DNA from: Methanobacterium sp. UBA375
GTDB lineage: Archaea; Methanobacteriota; Methanobacteria; Methanobacteriales; Methanobacteriaceae
NCBI GenBank assembly: GCA_002495625.1
Contig: DAGC01000001.1
Span: 33,212-97,211, forward strand
Reading direction: 5' to 3'
DNA: 64,000 bases
Shown here: positions 31,785 through 43,856 of the stretch, one piece after another
How positions within the stretch are numbered: position 1 is the first letter of the stretch
Layout: the number at the start of each line of letters is the position of its first letter
Program-made: the position numbers and the translations under genes
The notes under the pieces: model-generated
Databases searched by the model: none
Told to the model about the DNA's origin: nothing
What the model saw: the letters and a program-made list of their open reading frames with translations, nothing else

Positions 31785-32192
31785 ATGGTAATAGCTAGGC
31801 CAGAATGGTTTAAAAAGGGCAAAGGAACATTTAACTTTGGAATGACCTGGCAAGGAGCTGTTTATTTACTGGCTACACTTTCTTTGATTTTTATAGGAAT
31901 GATGTTGCCTCAAAATATAATAACTACATTAACCATTGGTGGGCTGTTTTTATTCCTGATCATTGATGCACAGTACGCCTCTTTGAAAACAATGGATGAA
32001 AGAGAGCATTTACATTATTCCATTGCCATGAGGAATATGGCATGGGGAATGATAGTAACCATAGTAATGGTTTCCCTTGTTATGCTCAATTTCAACGATG
32101 AAGTTAATTTAGGCGTATTAATCGTAGCAGTGGGACTTGTTGGGTTTATAATAAATGTAACAACACGATACAAATTAGAGAAGAGTAACTGA
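31785..32192 (+). CDS. Small four-helix membrane protein paired with an HTH regulator
   Basis: This 135-residue protein has four hydrophobic segments in two pairs, separated by a charged loop (LKTMDEREHLHYSIAMRN). The architecture resembles DUF2178-type proteins, which are often encoded next to small Cro/CI-like regulators. A GGGGTGAT ribosome site precedes the ATG. The HTH gene follows 27 bases later. It may sense a membrane signal or modulate the regulator; that is inference. Confidence 0.8.
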   Translation: MVIARPEWFKKGKGTFNFGMTWQGAVYLLATLSLIFIGMMLPQNIITTLTIGGLFLFLIIDAQYASLKTMDEREHLHYSIAMRNMAWGMIVTIVMVSLVMLNFNDEVNLGVLIVAVGLVGFIINVTTRYKLEKSN

Positions 32193-32219
32193 AATCATTT
32201 AACGCCTTTGAGGTACCCT

Positions 32220-32438
32220 ATGAAAACCAAAATTAAAGAACACCGTAAAGAACTTAAAATGACTCAGGAAGAGTTGGCGGAGGCTGTAAATGTAACCAGA
32301 CAGACCATCATAGCTTTAGAGCAGGGAAGGTATAATCCTTCATTAATACTGGCCTATAAAGTGACTAAAACATTAAAAAAGGATCATATAGAGGATATTT
32401 TCCTATTGGAAAATGAAGATTTAAATACTAAGACATAG
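32220..32438 (+). CDS. Small Cro/CI-family HTH transcriptional regulator
   Basis: This protein of 72 residues is a single XRE-type domain: [20 protein letters not shown], then [18 protein letters not shown]. There is no effector domain. The ATG at 32220 has GAGGT six bases before it and is preferred to the TTG at 32208. Together with the membrane protein upstream it forms a common archaeal/bacterial pair. Likely targets are the palindromes at 31731-31769 and possibly the surrounding ABC genes. Confidence 0.92.
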   Translation: MKTKIKEHRKELKMTQEELAEAVNVTRQTIIALEQGRYNPSLILAYKVTKTLKKDHIEDIFLLENEDLNTKT

Positions 32439-32486
32439 ATTTAATAAGAAAAATACAAATGGAATTTTTTTATAGGAGTATGAAAA

Positions 32487-33563
32487 ATGGGAATTAACAG
32501 TTTATCATTTAAAAATCTCAGAAGAAGAAAGCTTCGCAGTATACTGACCATGCTGGGAGTGGTTATAGGAGTGACCGCCCTGGTGGTTCTGGTGGGCCTC
32601 ACCACTGGGATGACCAACTACATGAAGGAATCCACCACCAACATGATGGGTGATGTCATGATAATGAATAGCACCGGGGGAGGTACCATTATGACCCAGT
32701 CCGGCAGTTCATTTTTAAGTCCAGAAGCGGTTGATGAAATAAAAAACATGCCACAGCTTTACAACATCAAGCAAGAAGTGCAATTTTTAACGGAATTTAA
32801 TGGAACAAGCATCTACGTCATAGGAACCAGTGATTGGAGCCAGGTAGACATAAATGGAAGCACCGGAGTGGTGGTAAGTACAACACTGGCAGATATGGGT
32901 TATAATATAGGGAATAAAATAACCATTGAAGGCCAGGAATTTACAGTAACCGGTACATTCAGTGAAGGCGCCATGGGAGTAGTGGTTTTAGATTCAGATA
33001 AAGCCCTACCCATGAACGATAATAAATCAACCAGCCTTACCGCCAATACCCGGGGAGATCCAGAAGTGATTAAAGATGAAGTAGAAAACACGGTCGAAGG
33101 AATCACAGTTTCTACCAAATCTGACATGTCAAAACAGATCGACGACATGATGAGTGGCCTTACCTTATTTATAGGCGGAATAGCCAGCATAGCCCTTTTA
33201 GTGGGTGTTATCAGCATCATCAACATCATGCTGGTCAACGTAACCGAAAGAACCCGGGAGATAGGTGTGTTAAAAGCGATAGGATTTACCAGTAGAGAAG
33301 TCCTGGGCAGTATACTTTTAGAAGCAGCCCTCATAGGTTTCATCGGAGGACTGATTGGTTTAATCGTCGCAGCCATACTACTCCAGCTGGCGATAATGAT
33401 ATTCAGTTCGCAAATCGGTGACATCCAACTGGCCCAGATGCTGCCTGTATGGTTAATCGCAGGAGTACTAGGGGGTGCGACGGGATTAAGTGTTCTGGCC
33501 GGTTTATACCCTGCCTGGAGAGCTTCCCGATTAAACGTAGTGGAGGCGCTTAGAAATGAATGA
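32487..33563 (+). CDS. MacB/FtsX-type ABC transporter permease
   Basis: This 358-residue permease has an N-terminal helix ([23 protein letters not shown]), a periplasmic-side MacB-like domain (about 45-220), and three C-terminal FtsX helices. The conserved loop [19 protein letters not shown] is present. The gene overlaps the following ATPase by eight bases, so the two are translationally coupled. MacB-type systems export peptides, lipids or antibiotics, or act as mechanotransmission complexes. The substrate is unknown. Confidence 0.93.
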   Translation: MGINSLSFKNLRRRKLRSILTMLGVVIGVTALVVLVGLTTGMTNYMKESTTNMMGDVMIMNSTGGGTIMTQSGSSFLSPEAVDEIKNMPQLYNIKQEVQFLTEFNGTSIYVIGTSDWSQVDINGSTGVVVSTTLADMGYNIGNKITIEGQEFTVTGTFSEGAMGVVVLDSDKALPMNDNKSTSLTANTRGDPEVIKDEVENTVEGITVSTKSDMSKQIDDMMSGLTLFIGGIASIALLVGVISIINIMLVNVTERTREIGVLKAIGFTSREVLGSILLEAALIGFIGGLIGLIVAAILLQLAIMIFSSQIGDIQLAQMLPVWLIAGVLGGATGLSVLAGLYPAWRASRLNVVEALRNE

Positions 33564-34221
33564 TCAAAACAACAACGTCCTGGAATTTAAAGACGTCTGG
33601 AAGATATACCAGATGGGAGATGAAAAGATCAACGCCCTGGCTGGTGTTAATCTGAACATCCGAGATGGTTCTTTCACCTCCATAATGGGGCCCTCCGGAT
33701 CAGGAAAATCAACCCTGCTCCATGTGGGTGGAATACTGGACATGCCCACCAGGGGTAACCTGCTCCTGAACGGTAAAGACACCAGCACACTATCTGGAAA
33801 GGAACAGGCCACATTCCGCAGGAATGAGATAGGATTTGTTTTCCAAAGGTTCAATCTCATGCCACAACTTTCAGCCCTGGAAAACGTTTTATTACCCATG
33901 ATAAAACCAGATTTAGAGAAAGCCAAGGAATTACTGGATAAAATGGGTTTAGAAGGGAAGCATAACAAGCGGCCCAGCCAGCTTTCCGGTGGAGAACAGC
34001 AGAGGGTGTCCATCGCCCGGGCCCTGATTAACAACCCCTCATTGATCTTGGCAGACGAACCCACCGGTGAACTGGACACTAAAAATGCCGAGGTAATAAT
34101 GGGCATCCTGCAGGACCTTAACAAAAAGGAAGGCGTTACTATAATCATAGTAACCCACAATCCGTTGGCTGCTGAATTTACTGATGAGATAATTGAAATG
34201 CGTGATGGGAACATTATATGA
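33556..34221 (+). CDS. LolD/MacB-type ABC transporter ATP-binding protein
   Basis: This 221-residue ATPase has Walker [10 protein letters not shown]-loop VFQRFNLMP, the full signature LSGGEQQR, Walker [10 protein letters not shown]-loop GELDT and H-loop VTHNP. The LSGGEQQR form and length place it with LolD/MacB. It starts within the end of the permease gene, with GGAGG nine bases upstream. It is the obvious partner of that permease. Confidence 0.95.
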   Translation: MNDQNNNVLEFKDVWKIYQMGDEKINALAGVNLNIRDGSFTSIMGPSGSGKSTLLHVGGILDMPTRGNLLLNGKDTSTLSGKEQATFRRNEIGFVFQRFNLMPQLSALENVLLPMIKPDLEKAKELLDKMGLEGKHNKRPSQLSGGEQQRVSIARALINNPSLILADEPTGELDTKNAEVIMGILQDLNKKEGVTIIIVTHNPLAAEFTDEIIEMRDGNII

Positions 34222-34246
34222 AGTGATGGAAACATAAAACATTATA

Positions 34247-35377
34247 ATGAAGATACTTGCTCTTTCAAGAAAAGAGGCTCAGGACATACTTAACAATAAG
34301 ATCTACCTGTTGATAATATTCGTACAGGTGATCATCATCCTGGGGGCCTTTGGGATGGCCATTGTAACCGCTGTAGCCGCAGATCCGGCCCTCTTTGATT
34401 CATATGGCATCACATCCAACCTTAAAGTCGGGGTAGACCCGGACATAAGCAGGTCAGAGATGGCTGGATATTTGAAAGAGCAGGGATTCACCCTGATCAT
34501 TTACAACAGTGAAAATGCAACCAAATATTTGGGCAAAGACCTGGTAGCGGTAGTGGAGAACTCATCCCAGGGCGAGGTAACGGTACATATAGATAACACC
34601 AACGCATTCTACCCCGTGGTAGATCAGAAAATCAACGATTCATTAACTAAATATGAACAGGCCAAAAAATTAGAAGCAGCCGGGTTAAACCAGTCCACCA
34701 TTAACACCATCCAGAACTCGATTGTATTAACCGAGATAACAGTTAATGAGGATAAAAAATCACCCATCGCCGTAGACAGCAGCTACTTCGTGGAGTTGAT
34801 GTACGGGTTCATCGTACCATTCGTACTCCTCCTACCATTCTTCATGGCCAGCAACATCGTAACCGATAGTGTGGTGGGGGAAAGGGAGAGAAAAACATTT
34901 GAAGTTCTCCTGATGGCCCCTCTCACCAGTTCTATGGTGATAATCGGGAAGACGATTCCTATTTTGTCCTTTTCTGTACTGCAAAGCATGGCCTGGATTC
35001 TACTTTTAGACCTGCTGAAGGTGCCCATCTACAATCCGGCCATAATATTCCTCATCCTACTCTTTGTGGGGTTAGGGTTCATTGGTGTGGGGATTATAAT
35101 ATCCATGCTGGTGGACAGTACCAAAGAGGCAAACTCAGCCATAACCCTGGCCCTGGTATTTGCCACTTTCATACTCTTCTTTCCCCTTTTTACCAAGGTC
35201 CCTTACTTCGAAGCCGTACTTAACTTCATACCCACCGTGCTGCTGGTTAAAATATCATCTACTCCCGTGGTAGATCCGTGGCTCTTACTTTCAACCATTC
35301 CCACCATTTTAGTTTCTACGGCCGTGTTTGTTTTATCGGTGCGATACTTCAGGCATGAAAGGGCCATCAGGCTTTAG
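34247..35377 (+). CDS. Second ABC-2 type permease
   Basis: This 376-residue permease has the same plan as 30509-31696: one N-terminal helix, a large external domain, five C-terminal helices and the signature DSVVGERERKTFEVLLMAPL. It starts 25 bases after the LolD-type ATPase, but ABC-2 permeases normally pair with NatA-type ATPases. It may therefore form a heterodimer with the 30509 product, driven by the ATPase at 29540. T-rich DNA follows the stop. Confidence 0.9.
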   Translation: MKILALSRKEAQDILNNKIYLLIIFVQVIIILGAFGMAIVTAVAADPALFDSYGITSNLKVGVDPDISRSEMAGYLKEQGFTLIIYNSENATKYLGKDLVAVVENSSQGEVTVHIDNTNAFYPVVDQKINDSLTKYEQAKKLEAAGLNQSTINTIQNSIVLTEITVNEDKKSPIAVDSSYFVELMYGFIVPFVLLLPFFMASNIVTDSVVGERERKTFEVLLMAPLTSSMVIIGKTIPILSFSVLQSMAWILLLDLLKVPIYNPAIIFLILLFVGLGFIGVGIIISMLVDSTKEANSAITLALVFATFILFFPLFTKVPYFEAVLNFIPTVLLVKISSTPVVDPWLLLSTIPTILVSTAVFVLSVRYFRHERAIRL

Positions 35378-35447
35378 TGATTGAAAATATGAGTCAGAAT
35401 TAAAAAAGGGATAGATTAGGTGTTATTTTAGTTAAAAAATAGTTATT

Positions 35448-36029
35448 TTAGATCAGATAAATAACCAGACTCATAACCAGTGCAGACACCAGTGGAATAG
35501 GAATGTTATCGTCCACTGGACTGTATGCCTCGGTTAAAGCCCCTAAAAACACCCCCAAAAGAGCGGGTAAGAGGGATACCTGGGTTAATGCCAGGACCAA
35601 CCCCACCACGAAGAAGGATATACTACCCTCCAGGGTTTTTTTAGGGTTGAAAGGGAGCTTATGTTTACCCCATTTCCGCCCGATTATGGTGGAAGCCGAG
35701 TCGCCGAATAGCAGAATCAGTATAGCGGCGTTGGCCACCGGCATGTTGAACTGGAATATGACTAGGGTAAGGATAATGCCTACGAAGAAGTAAATGAAGC
35801 CTCGTTCATCGTCTTCTCTCTTGCAATGTCTGAAAATAAATGAAAAAAAGGGTATATTATACCTTTTATCTAGTTTGAACAGGAGAACCACAAAAAGAAG
35901 GACTAAAATGGCGATAATTATCAGGGCATCCGGTTTAAGGAAATAACTCAAAACCACGATGAAAACACCCGAGGCATGAATTAACTGTCTAAGTAGCTCT
36001 TTCTGCCGAAGTAGCTCTTTCATAACCAT
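35448..36029 (-). CDS. Polyprenol/dolichol kinase-like CTP-dependent membrane protein
   Basis: This 193-residue membrane protein has about six helices and the SEC59/DGK1-type nucleotide-binding motif [20 protein letters not shown]...KTLEGS. Relatives phosphorylate dolichol, diacylglycerol or other isoprenoid alcohols with CTP. In an archaeon it could recycle polyprenol carriers or salvage isoprenoids. The N-terminus holds a tandem [12 protein letters not shown] coded by a short direct repeat. Its ATG overlaps the purL stop codon by one base, so it is probably co-transcribed with and coupled to purL. Confidence 0.85.
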   Translation of the reverse strand: MVMKELLRQKELLRQLIHASGVFIVVLSYFLKPDALIIIAILVLLFVVLLFKLDKRYNIPFFSFIFRHCKREDDERGFIYFFVGIILTLVIFQFNMPVANAAILILLFGDSASTIIGRKWGKHKLPFNPKKTLEGSISFFVVGLVLALTQVSLLPALLGVFLGALTEAYSPVDDNIPIPLVSALVMSLVIYLI

Positions 36030-38221
36030 CAGGCCATGAATTTCTCTATAACGCCATGATAAGAGTTTTTAAGCTCAGATACTGGAATGTTTACTGAATC
36101 GTTAATAACCAGTGAATCACCACTGACTGTCCCAATCACAGCCGCCGGGACGTCAAGTTTTCCCAGGATTTCATCTGCAACTTCTTCTTTAACAGTTACT
36201 AGGAACCTTCCATGGGATTCTGAGAATAATGATTCAAAATCGTTCAAGCCCTCTGCACCAGGTATCTGGGATAGATCTATTTCAGCCCCTAAATCTCCTG
36301 ATAACACCATTTCAGAAAGTGCAACACCTATACCGCCTGTGGAACAGTCATGGACGGCAGTTATGTTACCATCTGAATCTTGCCTGATTAAATTTAAAAC
36401 CGCCATGGCAACGTTGTATTCTTCTTCAAGATGGACGTGTGGTGGTTCACCCTGGACTTTTCCCAGGATTAACTTCTGGTATTCCGATCCACCTAGCTCT
36501 GGCCGGGTTTTCCCGATGATGATGATTTTATCACCTTCACCTTTAAATTCAAAGGTCCTAACATCTTTTAACTTCATCAGACCACACATGCCCACTGCGG
36601 GTGAAGGATTGATGGTCACACCTTCCGTTTCATTGTAAAAGCTAACGTTACCACTGATAACAGGAGTCCCGAAACGGTTGGCCACGTCGGCCATTCCCTG
36701 TACACAGTCTGTAAACTGCTTGAAGATGTGGGGCTTCTCCGGGTTACCGAAGTTAAGGCAGTCAACTATGCATAGGGGTTCTGAGCCCATGGATACCACG
36801 TTCCTTATACCTTCTGCTATTGCACCGGCCCCTCCATGGTAGGGGTTTAGTTTGGTGTGGGAACTGTTACAGTCAGATGTAATTGTGAATGCAGTTGCAT
36901 CGTCCACCCTTATAACCGCAGCATCATCACCAGGCTTCACCACCGTTCCAATCTGGACTTCATGGTCGTACTGCCGGTAAACCCATTCTTTACTGGCAAT
37001 ATTCTGGGAGGATAGAAGGTTAAGCAGGGCTTGGTTTAAATCATCCTCCTCTACCGTAGGGGTTTTCACTCCTAGTTTTTCTAAGTTGGGTTCAGTATTA
37101 TCTTTTGGAGATATGTGATGGATTGCACATTCCCTTTCTATGGTTGGGGGGTCGGACAACATACCCGTAGGTATATCGGCTATAATTTCCCCATTATGGA
37201 TCACTTCAAAGCGGCCTGTGTCGGTTACTGTGCCAATCACTGCCCTGGGAAGTTCGTATTTATCGAAGATCTCTATCAATTTATCCTCATCTTCTGAATG
37301 GATTACGAAGACCATTCTCTCCTGTGATTCAGATAACATTATTTCATAGGGGGTCATCCCCTCTTCCCTAAGTGGTATCTTCTCGAGTTTTACTAGGGCA
37401 CCGTTACCTCCCTTGGCAGCCATTTCTGAGACACAGCAGGTCAGTCCTCCCCCACCAAGGTCCTTTAACCCCTGCACATCAATTTTCTCCAGGGCTTCCA
37501 GTGTAGCCTCCAGCACCTGTTTCTTGGTGAACGGGTCTCCTATCTGAACTGCCGGCCGGCCCTCAATCTCCGATGATGTGGTAAGCTCTTCAGAGGCGAA
37601 GGTGACTCCGTGAATACCGTCTCTACCGGTACGGCCGCCCATAAGCACGAATATATCCCCTACGTTAGGGGCTATCCCCCTTACTATTGAATCTTTACGC
37701 ACAATTCCCGCGCATATTACGTTAACCAGGGGGTTGAACTGGAAGGTGGCGTCGAATTCTACTTCACCACCCACAGTGGGTATTCCCACCCGGTTTCCAT
37801 AGTCTGATATTCCTTTAACCACGTATTCGAAGAGGTAGCGGGATCTTTCATCATCCAGGTATCCGAAGCGAAGCGGATCAAGAAGTGCCACTGGCATAGC
37901 TCCCATGGAGATGATATCCCTGATAATACCCCCAATACCGGTCCCCGCGCCCCCGTAGGGTTCGATTGCTGAGGGGTGATTGTGGCTTTCCATCCCAATT
38001 ACCAGGGCCAGTTCATCGGTGAGCTCCACAACCCCTGCATCGTCTCCCGGGCCGACTATAACTTTTTCACCCTCTGTGGGGAATAATTTCAGTATGGGCC
38101 GGCTGCTTTTATAAGAACAGTGTTCAGAGAACATGATATCCAGCATACCATATTCCAATTCATTCGGTTCCCTTCCAATCTCTTTGCATATGTATTCAGA
38201 TTCCGCTTCGGTTAAAGTCAT
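36029..38221 (-). CDS. purL: Phosphoribosylformylglycinamidine synthase subunit PurL
   Basis: This 730-residue enzyme makes FGAM from FGAR, ATP and glutamine-derived ammonia in purine synthesis, working with PurQ and PurS encoded elsewhere. It is the small, archaeal/Gram-positive type of PurL. Two tandem AIRS-like halves are visible: [12 protein letters not shown] and GPGDDAGVV in the first, [11 protein letters not shown] and the second HDCSTGG in the other. [11 protein letters not shown] is also present. An AGGTGAT ribosome site precedes the ATG. The polyprenol-kinase-like gene follows with overlapping codons. Confidence 0.97.
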   Translation of the reverse strand: MTLTEAESEYICKEIGREPNELEYGMLDIMFSEHCSYKSSRPILKLFPTEGEKVIVGPGDDAGVVELTDELALVIGMESHNHPSAIEPYGGAGTGIGGIIRDIISMGAMPVALLDPLRFGYLDDERSRYLFEYVVKGISDYGNRVGIPTVGGEVEFDATFQFNPLVNVICAGIVRKDSIVRGIAPNVGDIFVLMGGRTGRDGIHGVTFASEELTTSSEIEGRPAVQIGDPFTKKQVLEATLEALEKIDVQGLKDLGGGGLTCCVSEMAAKGGNGALVKLEKIPLREEGMTPYEIMLSESQERMVFVIHSEDEDKLIEIFDKYELPRAVIGTVTDTGRFEVIHNGEIIADIPTGMLSDPPTIERECAIHHISPKDNTEPNLEKLGVKTPTVEEDDLNQALLNLLSSQNIASKEWVYRQYDHEVQIGTVVKPGDDAAVIRVDDATAFTITSDCNSSHTKLNPYHGGAGAIAEGIRNVVSMGSEPLCIVDCLNFGNPEKPHIFKQFTDCVQGMADVANRFGTPVISGNVSFYNETEGVTINPSPAVGMCGLMKLKDVRTFEFKGEGDKIIIIGKTRPELGGSEYQKLILGKVQGEPPHVHLEEEYNVAMAVLNLIRQDSDGNITAVHDCSTGGIGVALSEMVLSGDLGAEIDLSQIPGAEGLNDFESLFSESHGRFLVTVKEEVADEILGKLDVPAAVIGTVSGDSLVINDSVNIPVSELKNSYHGVIEKFMA

Positions 38222-38293
38222 CTTCTATCACCTAGAAATCGTATTATCAACTATATTTGGAAAATCTCACCTTTAATTTTACCAATCGAAAAT

Positions 38294-41200
38294 CTATTTT
38301 ATTATGGTTATTCCCACTTCATCATCTTCAATATTCCAGTATTTAGTATAATCTCCAGGGATTTCCTTCAAATCCTTTGCAAATACGAATTTTTTAGCCC
38401 GGACTTCATGGGATATGAATCCCAGGAAAGATTTTATCAAATCACCGAACTGTTCACTGCAATCGATAAATACCTGTATGTTTGCTTCCACATCTAAATC
38501 CAGGTCCTTCCGCATGTCCTGTATCCTCCTTATGAGTTCCCGTGCCATGGACTCTGATAGTATTTCCCGGGTTAACTCAGTATCCACGAACACGCTTCCG
38601 TTTTCAAAGTCAGCGGTGACTATGTTTTCAGGGAGTTCGGTTTCAAAGAGGACCTCATCTGCAGAAAGTTCGATAGGCTTGCCCTCTACATCCACTACAT
38701 ATTTTCCTTGAGATTCCAGTATGTTCACTATTTCTGCCCCATCAGCATCCTCCAGTGCAGCAGCCACTTTAGGCACATCTCCCCTTAGTTTAGGTCCTAA
38801 GGTTTTCAGGTTGGGCTTGGCAGTTATCCTCAGGTTCTGGAAGTCGTTGGAGGAAAGGAGTTTCTTGGTATTGGCCTGTTCCATGATGATATGATTGAGG
38901 TTACGGGCTGCCTTTAAAACCTTAACATCCTCGGAGACTATGACCACCTCTTTAACGGGCCATCTTAGTTTGTAACGGGCTATATCCCGTGCCCGGGCGC
39001 ATGCCTCGATTATTTCCCGGATTACATCCATATCTTCCTCTAAATCTTCATTGATAAGGTTTTCATCGAATTTCCAGTCCAGCATATGCACACTGGCCGG
39101 TTCATCCACTTCTACTTCCAGGACAAGGTTCTGATATATTTTTTCAGTAATATGAGGGGCTATAGGGCACAGTAAGGTTATAAGCTGTTTCATAACATGA
39201 TAAAGGGTATGATATGCTCCTAATTTGTCCGGGTCTTCCTTTTCTATCCAGGTACGCCCCCGGATTAAACGTACATACCAGCGGCTCAGATCTTCCAATA
39301 TGAACTCGTTGATGCTCCGGGTTGCCTTGTGCAGGTGCAGGGAATCAAGGGCCTCTGTCACCTCCCGGGCCACCGTGTTGATCCTGGATATTATCCACCG
39401 GTCTTCATCACGGAATTTCAAATCCTCTTCCTGGTATAAGGTGGGGTTGAAGTTGTCTATGGACATGTAAGTGGTGGTGAAGACGTACACGTTCCACAGG
39501 ATGTTGAACATCTTGTTAACGGTTTTTACTTCGTCCCAGTTGAACTTCAAATCCTCCCAGGGTTTATTACCCCATAGGAGGTAGAACCTGAGGACGTCAG
39601 CACCAAACTGCTGGATGACCTCGTCTGGTTCGACTACGTTGCCCAGTGATTTGCTCATCTTCTTACCCTCCTCGTCGAGGGTGAATCCGTGCATTAAAAC
39701 TTTCTGGTAGGGGGTGCTGTCCAGGGATATCACTCCACAGCCCAGTTGGGAGTAGAACCATCCCCTGGTCTGGTCGTGTCCCTCGGTGATGAAATCGTAA
39801 GGGTACCATTTCTCGAATGCTTCCTTCTCCTGGGGGTAGTACAGCGCCGCCCATCCGGCAACTCCCGAGTCGATCCACACATCTAAGACATCGGGTATCC
39901 TGGTCATACTGCCCCCGCAGGAACATTTAATAGTTATCTCATCCACGTGGGGGCGGTGTATGAAATCACCTTTAAGGGATCCTTCATGTGCCAGTTCCTT
40001 TAACTCGTTGATAGAACCCACCACTTTTATCTCATCACACTTTGAGCAGGTCCATATGGGTATGGGTATTCCCCAGTATCTCTGCCGGGATATGGTCCAG
40101 TCCCGGGCGTTTTCTACCCAGTTCCTGAAGCGACTTTCCCCAGCCCAGGATGGTATCCATTCCACCCGGTCGAGTTCAGCTAGCATCTGGTCCTTAATAT
40201 CCGTGATCTTCAAAAACCACTGCTGGGTGGCTAAATAAATTATAGGGGTTTTACATCGCCAGCAGAACCCGTAACGGTGACTTATGATGTCAGATTTTAA
40301 AAGCAGTCCATGGGTATCTAAATCCGCGATAATATAAGGGTCTGATTCCTTTACAAACTCCCCTTCATATTTACCGGCCTCTTCCTTGAATAACCCTGCC
40401 TCATCTACAGGACAGAATATGGGTAACCCGTATTTTTTCCCTATTTCGAAGTCGTCGGGACCGTGGCCCGGGGCGGTGTGAACACAACCGGTACCTTCTG
40501 TCAAGGTCACATGGTCTCCAGGGAGTATCATGTGTTCAAACTCCCTCTGCACAGGTATTTCCTCCAGGAGGGGGTGGTTATAGGTTAAACCTTCAAGTTC
40601 AGACCCCTTAACAGTACTAGCAATCTCGTAATCTTTTCCCTCTTCAAATAACGTTTCCATAAGGGATTCTACCAGTGCCTCTGCCATTATCAGGATTTCA
40701 CCGTCCACTTCAACATAGGCGTAGTTGTAATCGGGATGTACACAGACGGCCATGTTGGCGGGCAGGGTCCAGGGGGTGGTGGTCCAGATCAAGATGTACT
40801 GGTTTCCTTCGGCTGTTTTAAGGGGGAATTTCACGTATATAGAGGGGTCGTCCTTGTTTTCATAGTCTATCTCGGCCATGGCCAGTGCAGTTTCGCACCG
40901 GGGGCACCAGGTTATCACCCGGAGGTCGTTCACGAGTAAATCCTTTTCATGAGCCTTTTTCAGGGTCCACCAGCAGGACTCCATGTATTTGGTATCGAAG
41001 GTGACGTAAGGGTCATCCCAGTCCATCCACACGCCCAGCATCTGGAACTGCTCGGTCATGATGGCTTTGTTTTTTATTGCAAATTCACGGCACTGTTTCA
41101 CGAAATTATCGATTCCAATCTTTTCTTCTATCTCTTTTTTACTTTTAAGGCCCAGGATCCCTTCTACTTTATGTTCTATGGGCAGGCCGTGGGTGTCCCA

Positions 41201-41455
41201 GCCGGCCTGTCTGCGAACGTTGAATCCGGACATGCCCTTGAACCTGAGGAAGGTGTCTTTTATTACCTTGTTCCAGGCTGTTCCCAGGTGGATGCGTCCA
41301 CTGCAGTAAGGCGGCCCGTCTAAAAATGAATATCTAGGTCCGTTCTCCCTGAGTCGCTGGCTTTTCTGGTATATCTGGTTTGCCCTCCAGAATTCCTGTA
41401 TTTCTTCCTCTAGTTCCTGGTGATTGTATGAGTGTGGTGCCTCCTTTATTGGCAT
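38294..41455 (-). CDS. ileS: Isoleucyl-tRNA synthetase
   Basis: This 1053-residue class I synthetase has the HIGH-type motif ([11 protein letters not shown]) near residue 54 and KMSKS ([10 protein letters not shown]) near residue 600. The editing domain lies between them ([28 protein letters not shown]). Zinc-binding Cys pairs ([16 protein letters not shown]) are present in the connective region. The length and C-terminal domain match the eukaryote/archaea type. A GGGAGA ribosome site precedes the ATG. It lies just upstream of purL on the same strand, 72 bases apart. Confidence 0.98.
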   Translation of the reverse strand: MPIKEAPHSYNHQELEEEIQEFWRANQIYQKSQRLRENGPRYSFLDGPPYCSGRIHLGTAWNKVIKDTFLRFKGMSGFNVRRQAGWDTHGLPIEHKVEGILGLKSKKEIEEKIGIDNFVKQCREFAIKNKAIMTEQFQMLGVWMDWDDPYVTFDTKYMESCWWTLKKAHEKDLLVNDLRVITWCPRCETALAMAEIDYENKDDPSIYVKFPLKTAEGNQYILIWTTTPWTLPANMAVCVHPDYNYAYVEVDGEILIMAEALVESLMETLFEEGKDYEIASTVKGSELEGLTYNHPLLEEIPVQREFEHMILPGDHVTLTEGTGCVHTAPGHGPDDFEIGKKYGLPIFCPVDEAGLFKEEAGKYEGEFVKESDPYIIADLDTHGLLLKSDIISHRYGFCWRCKTPIIYLATQQWFLKITDIKDQMLAELDRVEWIPSWAGESRFRNWVENARDWTISRQRYWGIPIPIWTCSKCDEIKVVGSINELKELAHEGSLKGDFIHRPHVDEITIKCSCGGSMTRIPDVLDVWIDSGVAGWAALYYPQEKEAFEKWYPYDFITEGHDQTRGWFYSQLGCGVISLDSTPYQKVLMHGFTLDEEGKKMSKSLGNVVEPDEVIQQFGADVLRFYLLWGNKPWEDLKFNWDEVKTVNKMFNILWNVYVFTTTYMSIDNFNPTLYQEEDLKFRDEDRWIISRINTVAREVTEALDSLHLHKATRSINEFILEDLSRWYVRLIRGRTWIEKEDPDKLGAYHTLYHVMKQLITLLCPIAPHITEKIYQNLVLEVEVDEPASVHMLDWKFDENLINEDLEEDMDVIREIIEACARARDIARYKLRWPVKEVVIVSEDVKVLKAARNLNHIIMEQANTKKLLSSNDFQNLRITAKPNLKTLGPKLRGDVPKVAAALEDADGAEIVNILESQGKYVVDVEGKPIELSADEVLFETELPENIVTADFENGSVFVDTELTREILSESMARELIRRIQDMRKDLDLDVEANIQVFIDCSEQFGDLIKSFLGFISHEVRAKKFVFAKDLKEIPGDYTKYWNIEDDEVGITIIK

Positions 41456-41610
41456 TTCTATTTCTCCCTGATTTAAGAAGTTTATATTGAATAATCTAAA
41501 TTTGTAATTGATATATTAATTGTATTAATAGTTATAAAAAATAGTCTTTGTTATCTTTTTAGAAAATAAATTAAATCAGATAAAAAAGGGGGAAAATTTA
41601 AAAAATAAAT

Positions 41611-42816
41611 TTAAAAGGTGCGTAGTTTCCCTTCAACCAGCATCTCTGTAATTTTACTTATATCTGCCAGCCAGGAATCCATAATTGCTTCCACTTCAGA
41701 TTGGACGGAATTCAGACTGTACCCTTCAGTGGGTATGATCTGGGCGCTGGCGGCTTTGGGCTGATCTAGGGGTTTACCTATCTGGCTTAGAAGCATGATA
41801 TGAATCTGCTGCACTCCATCCACGTGTTTGGTTATGTCGTTAGCCATTTCATTGGAGAGTAAGTTGTATATCTTCCCTACGTGGTTTATTGGATTTTTAC
41901 CAGAGGTTGCCTCCATAGACATGGGCCGGTTAGGTGTTATAAGTCCATTAGCACGGTTACCCCTGCCAACTGAACCATCATCACCCATTTCTGCGGAGGT
42001 ACCGGTCACAGTTATATATACTGAGGGATTGTCTTTATCCAGGCTGTCTGCTGTGTTTATGAAGACTTCAACATCCCGGGAGGTGTATCCTATGGTTTCC
42101 TCCAGGACGATATCCTTTACTTCCTCTAATACATTGATGTAATGGTCCAGGTCGTCTATGTACTGGTCGACCATGGCTATGGCGATGGTTAAGGTTATTT
42201 TGTTATGTTCCCGGAGTCCCATGACTTTTATATCCTCACCTATCTCGGGATATTTCTTTTTAAATCCAGGGGAGTTAAGCATTAATTCGGTTTGCATGAC
42301 GATGTTTTCTGTCTCTGAAAACGGTGCGTATCCCACTCCGAATGAAGTGTCATTTGATGAGGGTACTGCGTCTTCCCTCCCGAAAACATGTACCAGATCC
42401 CCTGATCCATGGCCTATCTTGCACTCCACCACGGTGCAGGTTTCCACACACAGATTTAGTATATGTCCATTTAGATATTCCTTGGCAGCGGTGATGGCTA
42501 TCCTGTCCAGACCTATTTTAGTACCATCAACTTCTGCAATACCTCTTCCAGTAAGAAGGATGTCCATGGGCTTTATTATGTCTCCACCACCAAATTGAGG
42601 GTCAGATTCACCGGCGGTTATCTGCACTTCGTCGGTGTTGTGGTGTAGTACACCACCGAATTTTTCTATATAAGTTTCACTCAGAGCCCGGCTTACAGAT
42701 TCAGCGATTCCGTCGCTTATACTGTCAGGGTGTCCTATTCCTTTTCTTTCAACTATTTCAATGTCCTGTTGTTCAATGGGCTTTTGTATGAGCTCTTCTA
42801 CAATGATATTCCTCAT
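41611..42816 (-). CDS. metK: Archaeal S-adenosylmethionine synthetase
   Basis: This protein of 401 residues is the archaeal-type MAT, very different from bacterial MetK. It has [44 protein letters not shown], and [20 protein letters not shown]. It makes SAM from methionine and ATP. I place the start at the ATG at 42816, which has GGAGGT seven bases upstream. A frame start at 42831 (TTG) would contain that ribosome site. Confidence 0.97.
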   Translation of the reverse strand: MRNIIVEELIQKPIEQQDIEIVERKGIGHPDSISDGIAESVSRALSETYIEKFGGVLHHNTDEVQITAGESDPQFGGGDIIKPMDILLTGRGIAEVDGTKIGLDRIAITAAKEYLNGHILNLCVETCTVVECKIGHGSGDLVHVFGREDAVPSSNDTSFGVGYAPFSETENIVMQTELMLNSPGFKKKYPEIGEDIKVMGLREHNKITLTIAIAMVDQYIDDLDHYINVLEEVKDIVLEETIGYTSRDVEVFINTADSLDKDNPSVYITVTGTSAEMGDDGSVGRGNRANGLITPNRPMSMEATSGKNPINHVGKIYNLLSNEMANDITKHVDGVQQIHIMLLSQIGKPLDQPKAASAQIIPTEGYSLNSVQSEVEAIMDSWLADISKITEMLVEGKLRTF

Positions 42817-43064
42817 AATATTAACCTCCAATCTACTTCAATTCAAAAAAGACCATAAAATTTTATTAGTTCAATTTTCACTCTAAGTTCTTCCGTGGTA
42901 TGGCTATGCTTTAATATTTATGATATAAAAATGATCGTATTTATAAAAATTTCACTTCTCCTTTATTAAAGTTCACCAGTAGAGATTCATCATTCAAATT
43001 ATAAGTAATTCCATTTATAATATAATTAAAGAAATACAAGAAAATCAGGTTTGGTGTAATAATT

Positions 43065-43442
43065 ATGCCGGATTACCAGGATGGATTTTTAATCATAAAT
43101 AAAACTAAACAAACGAAGGTGGGCTATGCAGATATGGCCAACAGCTTCATCTCCCGGTTCAGGGGGTTGATGCTTAAAGGGGGCATAGAACGGGGTTTGG
43201 TTTTGAAGATCCCGGAAGGAAGAGGCAGGCGCGGCTCAGGGATACACATGTTCTTTATGAGGATACCCCTGGATGTTTTATTCCTAGACGAAGGGAAAGT
43301 GGTGGTGGATAAGGTTCACCTGAAACCCTGGCAGATGTACAATCCCAAAGAACCAGCCAGATTCGTGGTAGAATTGGAGGAAGGCGCATCTTCCGGTACT
43401 GAAATAGGGGATGAACTGGATTTCACCTGTGAACTGGCTTAA
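43065..43442 (+). CDS. DUF192 family protein
   Basis: This 125-residue beta-rich protein shows the DUF192 pattern: [26 protein letters not shown], then [12 protein letters not shown] and the terminal GDELDF strand. Unlike many bacterial members it has no signal peptide. The function is unknown. A spacer of about 250 bases with AT-rich promoter-like sequence separates it from the divergent metK gene. Confidence 0.88.
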   Translation: MPDYQDGFLIINKTKQTKVGYADMANSFISRFRGLMLKGGIERGLVLKIPEGRGRRGSGIHMFFMRIPLDVLFLDEGKVVVDKVHLKPWQMYNPKEPARFVVELEEGASSGTEIGDELDFTCELA

Positions 43443-43532
43443 AAAAAATAAAATCTAGAAATCCAGGGTTTGAATTAAATTTAGAAGGTTAGGTTTAAAA
43501 TTAAATCAGGAAATCCTTAAATCAAGAAAGTC

Positions 43533-43550
43533 CTGGATTAATAAATCCAG
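43533..43550 (+). promoter_or_regulatory. Perfect 7-bp hairpin just upstream of a ribosome site
   Basis: CTGGATT-aata-AATCCAG (43533-43550) is a perfect stem with a four-base loop. It ends a few bases before the GAAGGAG ribosome site (43554-43560) of the gene at 43569. The 100 bases before it carry further loose copies of AAATCCAGGAAA-like sequence. It could affect translation or mark an RNA processing point. Confidence 0.45.
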
Positions 43551-43568
43551 AAAGAAGGAGATAATGCC

Positions 43569-43856
43569 ATGGCTCAAATGGAGGTAAAAGTGGTAGAATA
43601 CGGGTTTTCAGAAGAAAATGAAAGCTATTATGTCACCTATAGGGTCAAAAATTTAGATTTAGAATCTTTAAAGAAGCTCAAAGATCGGTTACAAGATCCG
43701 GTTGTAATTATATGTGATGAACTCTTTTTAACGGTGTACTTTGAGGAGAGGTTCTACCCCTTTAAAAGTGAGGAAGCACAGATAAATCCGGAGGACTTCC
43801 GGGCCCGGGAGGAGCTGGAGATGACAGCATATCTCTTGGGGCTTCTGGAAGATTAA
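43569..43856 (+). CDS. Small unknown acidic protein
   Basis: This 95-residue acidic protein starts MAQMEVKVVEYGF with a clear GAAGGAG ribosome site, and ends ELEMTAYLLGLLED. It looks alpha/beta, with beta strands at both the start and the middle (PVVIICDELFLTVYFEERFYPF). I recognise no family. It is flanked by short repeats on both sides. The upstream DUF192 gene is on the same strand 126 bases away. Confidence 0.75.
   Translation: MAQMEVKVVEYGFSEENESYYVTYRVKNLDLESLKKLKDRLQDPVVIICDELFLTVYFEERFYPFKSEEAQINPEDFRAREELEMTAYLLGLLED

Noticed and set aside
42832..43064. SAM riboswitch upstream of metK
   Set aside because: The spacer is AT-rich with no conserved SAM-riboswitch core or paired stems, and such riboswitches are not known in this group.
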